The notes under the pieces are model-generated. The model ran no database searches. It was not told where the DNA came from and saw only the letters and a program-made list of their open reading frames with translations. Source: Azolla pinnata (taxonomy: Eukaryota > Streptophyta > Polypodiopsida > Salviniales > Salviniaceae). From it: DNA of 33,264 nucleotides. Location: positions 1 to 33,264 of the forward strand of contig JBBBWG010031898.1 in the NCBI GenBank assembly GCA_037176905.1. Reading direction: 5' to 3'. Numbering within the stretch: position 1 is the stretch's first letter; every line of letters starts with the position of its first letter. Shown piece by piece: positions 30,088-33,264 of the stretch. The position numbers and the translations under genes were made by a program.

Positions 30088-31179
30088 CATTCTTACGTTA
30101 CCTTTTCCTTCAATGTTGAACCAACTAAGAGGCCATAGATTTTGTCTCCAAGTTCATACAGGGAATCTGATTTTTTTTTCTTTACTCGAGGAATCTGTGG
30201 ATATTGCATTGTAAAGAGATCTAGAAGAGTCTTTTTGTATTGATTATGTGCCAGAGACAATGGAACCAAGATACAGCGATAGGATCCATGGGAATGAAAT
30301 GCTTCAACTGAGATATGGTACAAATCAGTCAATTATGAAGCTGCAGTTTTGGATTTCAGCTCCAGTAGGACCGTTTGTTTTCTGATTGAAGAGGGTAAGA
30401 GCTTAATTGCGAGTTAATTTCATAAACTCATGCTGCTGTATTGATGTACTATTCAAAACTGATGCTCTTTCAAGGCACATGTAGACTTGTTCCGGTGTTT
30501 TATGAGCTAATGTACATTTTGCATAAGCAATTTTGACTCTGGAAGTACTTGCAACCTTGCAGATCAGTGAATTTGGGAATCTGATGATGCCTTTTTCTTG
30601 TTCTGAGCAAGTAATGAAAGCAATTACAAAATTGTAGGCTAGATCTTTCCTTTTGTTCGATGGCTACAAAATTTGTTTATCACTATATGACCGTTTGGCA
30701 TAATAAGCTATGTACAATTCCTAACTGTAATTGTACAAAGCTATGGCCATTTGTCCAAATCATGCAGTAAAATGCTGATCACATGATTTAGAGAACTAAG
30801 TATAACATAATTAATGTGATTTATTGTATGCCTACATTTATGAACATTATTCGTGGAATGACTAACAAAGTGCCTATATCAGAATGTCATTGTTTGCCTT
30901 AAAAGACACTTGATTGACAATCACCAAATAGTTATAAAGGGCTCAACTAATCATATGACCGACTCGCTCGGACATTGCTTAATTGGTCAATATAGCAAAC
31001 GTGGCAATGCATATTTGTGATCCTAGTTATAGTAATTTAAGTAGAATGCGACCAACACTTCGTTTCTTTCTACTTTTGGGTACTTATTCTAGCGCAAGCT
31101 GGCCTTAATATTGTGATTCCGGATCATCTTCCACATGTTTAATGCTTCTACCTTCATTTTTACTTCACTTTTTTTGGAT
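30088..31179. other. 3' flank of the helicase gene and intergenic DNA
   Basis: AT-rich sequence that must begin with the 3' UTR. No further gene is visible; the minus-strand frame at 30093-30332 has no domain. It contains the small hairpin element at 30689-30757. Confidence 0.5.
30689..30757. mobile_element. MITE-like hairpin, about 70 bp
   Basis: The outer ends, GACCGTTTGGCAT and ATGGCCATTTGTCC, are imperfect inverted repeats. Inside, AGCTATGTACAATT and AATTGTACAAAGCT pair around a 9-base loop. The GCCAAACGG-type end occurs in some plant miniature elements. Target-site duplications are not clear. Confidence 0.4.
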
Positions 31180-31489
31180 TTTAGATTGATTTGGTAGTTT
31201 TAATCCTTTCTTCCCATACCACGAATAATTACCTTAGGTTATACCTCTGAAGGTTATCCTCGTCAAGAGAGTCTTCATAGCATCTTAGGATGTCGTAATG
31301 AAATGAGGTTGTTAGTCCCCTTTATATAGGTCTAACTCCCAAGGTTTTATGACGTCTAGGTGTGTTTACACTTGTCTAGTGACCATATGAGTTTGTCCAA
31401 ATCTTAGGATAATCAGTTTCTCACTTATCTTACTTTTAAACCATTCAAATTAACTTTATAAATTGGTTCCTAAGGTTACACCTATGACA
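31180..31489 (-). mobile_element. 3' LTR of a Ty3/gypsy element, minus orientation
   Basis: On the minus strand the LTR opens TGTCATAGGTGTAACC right after a polypurine tract. It contains a TATA-like TATATAAAGG (about 31319-31328 on the plus strand). It matches the inverted copy at 32099 onward through CATTCAAATTA, ACTTGTCTAGTGACCATATG and CTCCCAAGGTT. Its far end is set where similarity fades, near 31180, and is approximate. Confidence 0.7.
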
Positions 31490-31491
31490 TA

Positions 31492-31503
31492 CTCCCTCAT
31501 TCC
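31492..31503 (-). other. Polypurine tract
   Basis: The minus strand reads GGAATGAGGGAG, two bases before the LTR start (TA then TG). This position between pol and the 3' LTR is where plus-strand DNA synthesis is primed in LTR retroelements. Confidence 0.6.
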
Positions 31504-31517
31504 AAAACATTACACTC

Positions 31518-31820
31518 TTACAATGACAAATCAAAGTCAATTTTTAGAACATTCTCTTTCTCCCAAGTAGCCACGCGAATAGATTAATCTAACCATTCAA
31601 TTTTGTATTCTCGAATTTGTTTAGATCTCAAATTTTTAGTTCGAGAGTCAAGAATAATTTTTAGTGAATGAGGCTTATTAGAAGCTAAATCTTTATGAAT
31701 CACTAGATCTTTAATGGTTACCATATTGTCGTTAGAATTATAAAGTTCTTTCAAACAACTAACATAGAACACTAGATAGACATTTATACCAGAAGGTAGA
31801 TCGAGATGAGGAACTCTAGG
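31518..31820 (-). pseudogene. Ty3/gypsy pol 3' end: integrase C terminus and chromodomain-like tail
   Basis: The minus strand reads VPHLDLPSGINVYLVFYVSC, the conserved integrase C-terminal LxLP...(V)FHVSxLK block. It continues through ILDSRTKNLRSKQIREYKIE to RVATWEKENV, the chromodomain-type YxIxW...ATWE pattern. TAA at 31584-31586 interrupts the frame between these parts; the natural end is TAA at 31518-31520. In a live element this region joins DNA and guides integration. The rest of pol is missing because rRNA-like sequence begins beyond about 31820. Confidence 0.7.
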
Positions 31821-31824
31821 GAGA

Positions 31825-32003
31825 GTCGGCCCATGAGGAACAACGTTCTATGCCCCTCACCTAAAAGGCAAGTGAAGGCCCGCACTCAAAGTAGAAGTAG
31901 CTCGAGTAGACCCCTCAACAACCTCTGGGTTCAGGCGTAAACCCCATAGACCAAGCCCTTACAGCCAATCCTTTTCCCGAAGTTATAGATCCGTTTTGCC
32001 GAT

Positions 32004-32035
<32 letters not shown>

Positions 32036-32097
32036 GTTATTCCCCATAGAGACCTGATGTAGTTATGAGTATGAGCGGGCGTGATTGGGATTTTGTT
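31825..32097 (-). pseudogene. Decayed fragment of 26S rRNA
   Basis: The minus strand contains ACTCATAAC, CATCAGGTCTC, CAATGTAGGTAAGGGAAATC, AACTTCGGGAAAAGGATTGG and CTCGAGCTACTTC in the order of plant 26S rRNA as I know it. The differences are mostly C-to-T and G-to-A, as expected for old methylated DNA. About 270 bases are present, a small part of a 26S gene. They abut the gypsy pol remnant on one side and the inverted LTR on the other, with no other rRNA sequence, so this is not a working rRNA gene. Confidence 0.8.
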
Positions 32098-32098
32098 A

Positions 32099-32558
32099 TG
32101 GGCATAACTTTAGAAACTAGTTGATAAGGCTAATTTGAATGTTTAAAGGGTATTATAAGTAAGAAACCAATTATCTTAAGACTGGGACAAACCCATATGG
32201 TCACTAGACAAGTGTGAATGCACCTAGTGGTCAAGCAACCTTGGGAGTTGACTTATATAAAAGGGACTAGTTACCTCCTTTTATTATGGCATCTTGAGAC
32301 GTTATGAAGACTTTCCTAGTGAGGCTAGGCTTTCTCTAAGAACGGATTCGTACATGTCAAGCTTTTGAGGTTATCCAAGGTAATCACCTATGGTATGGGA
32401 CATAAGTATTTCTTTTAATTGTTTTTAATCTTTCGCTCAGGGGTGGTTGGTATGATTAATCACCCTTAAACCATTCTATTCTCTCTAATTTTCTATCTAA
32501 TATTACTTATCATTAGTAGCTTGTACTAATGATTTTATTTCTCTCTTTTTTTTTTTTT
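32099..32558 (+). mobile_element. LTR of the same gypsy family, plus orientation
   Basis: It opens TGGGCATAAC and matches the left LTR in inverted orientation: CTAATTTGAATG, ACCCATATGGTCACTAGACA, CCTTGGGAGTTGACTTATAT, and GGTAATCACC..TGGTATGGGA. A TATA-like ACTTATATAAAAGG lies near 32251. Similarity to the left LTR ends near 32430. The 3' end near 32558 is placed only by the possible primer-binding site that follows. Confidence 0.6.
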
Positions 32559-32559
32559 T

Positions 32560-32585
32560 GGAGCGACTAATGGGATTGTTGGTAG
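32560..32585 (+). other. Possible primer-binding site
   Basis: After a poly-T tract the sequence TTGGAGCGACTAATGGGATTG resembles a mutated TGGCGCCG..G.GGGATTG, the region after many plant gypsy 5' LTRs. If correct, the right LTR is a 5' LTR and its element runs out of the window. Confidence 0.3.
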
Positions 32586-33264
32586 ATCAAGATTTGAAGA
32601 GTGGGAAAACATCAGAATTCTTCATCTTTCTTAATCTTTTCTTTGATGCGTTTGTAATAATTAATTGTTTAGTCATAATCAATGGTTTAAATGATTAATT
32701 TCTTATTCATTTAATTATCAATAATCGTTTGATTGACTATATTGTAATCGATTATATTTGATATTGTTTCAATTCACACTTAATAAACAATGTTAATTTT
32801 TGTCATGAGCGATAATTTCTATTAATTCGATCACGATGCCATATTGATTTTTGATATGATCATTAATCAATCAATCAAAATCAATTGATATTTCAATCAT
32901 CTCTAAATGATTATCATGATTTTGATTTCTATTGATAAATCATGATACAATAGAGGTATGATTCGATTCTTTAAAGATTATTTTTGTTTATTATTTTTAT
33001 GATCATGATTATTGAGTCGTTTTGATTGCATAATCAAATTTCATTGTTAATTTCAATCAATCAATCAATTTATCAATTATAAGTTTTAATTAATGTGTCC
33101 CGATTGATATTGAGGTATATGTTGTGCGTAATTATATTTCATGTATAAAACATTAGTAAGTATCCGTACAATTTTAGTGGGAGGACATTCGTTCATTCGA
33201 ACACCTAACTTCCTTCACAAACGATATCTTTCAATTGATTCAAGGCACCGATCAAAGAGTCTCA
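32586..33264. other. AT-rich DNA to the window end, no gene seen
   Basis: Rich in ATTGATT/AATCAAT words in both orientations (about 32640-33090), giving many small inverted repeats. It could be the untranslated leader of the right-hand element. No open frame of note. Confidence 0.4.

Overview
The window is nuclear DNA from a land plant. The genes are split by GT-AG introns, intergenic DNA is AT-rich and full of retroelement and DNA-transposon debris, and there is a long intronless PLS-class PPR gene. The PPR style (repeated YAKCG and LKACG blocks, about 24 motifs) and the diffuse repeat content suggest a fern or other seedless vascular plant. That placement is inference, not proof. || Three genes look intact. 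(1) 7366-11195, plus: a six-exon ARID-HMG-box DNA-binding protein, 777 aa. (2) 12308-15028, minus: a 906-aa PPR protein that stops inside its E1 motif, convergent with the first gene. (3) 24442-30087, plus: a 13-exon DEAD-box RNA helicase of the DDX24/Mak5/RH13 family, 805 aa, probably acting in nucleolar 60S ribosome assembly. The intron/exon models were built by eye from GT-AG sites and family conservation, and all three keep frame to the stop. || The left 5 kb is transposon territory. Two 12-bp-period arrays (1-655) lead into a decayed gene (672-1713) whose clearest block matches motif I (FxGxGTT) of bacterial-type N4/N6 amino-methyltransferases. A CACTA-like terminus lies at 3003. The subterminal 12-mers on both sides look related, so one element carrying a DNA methyltransferase is a hypothesis worth testing. 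A frameshifted Copia-type gag remnant follows (4170-5022, minus). || The middle (15.05-22.9 kb) holds tandem repeats upstream of the PPR gene, an 11-bp/69-bp nested repeat, AT-rich dispersed duplications, a tandem array of about 0.65-kb units containing a tRNA-Leu(CAA)-like sequence, an RRM pseudogene fragment, a possible retropepsin remnant and the C-terminal end of a LINE. || The right end (31.2-32.6 kb) holds the 3' end of a minus-strand Ty3/gypsy pol with polypurine tract and LTR, then a heavily transition-mutated piece of 26S rRNA, then a second LTR of the same family in the opposite orientation. || No functional pathway links the three intact genes; they are ordinary neighbours in a repeat-rich chromosome.
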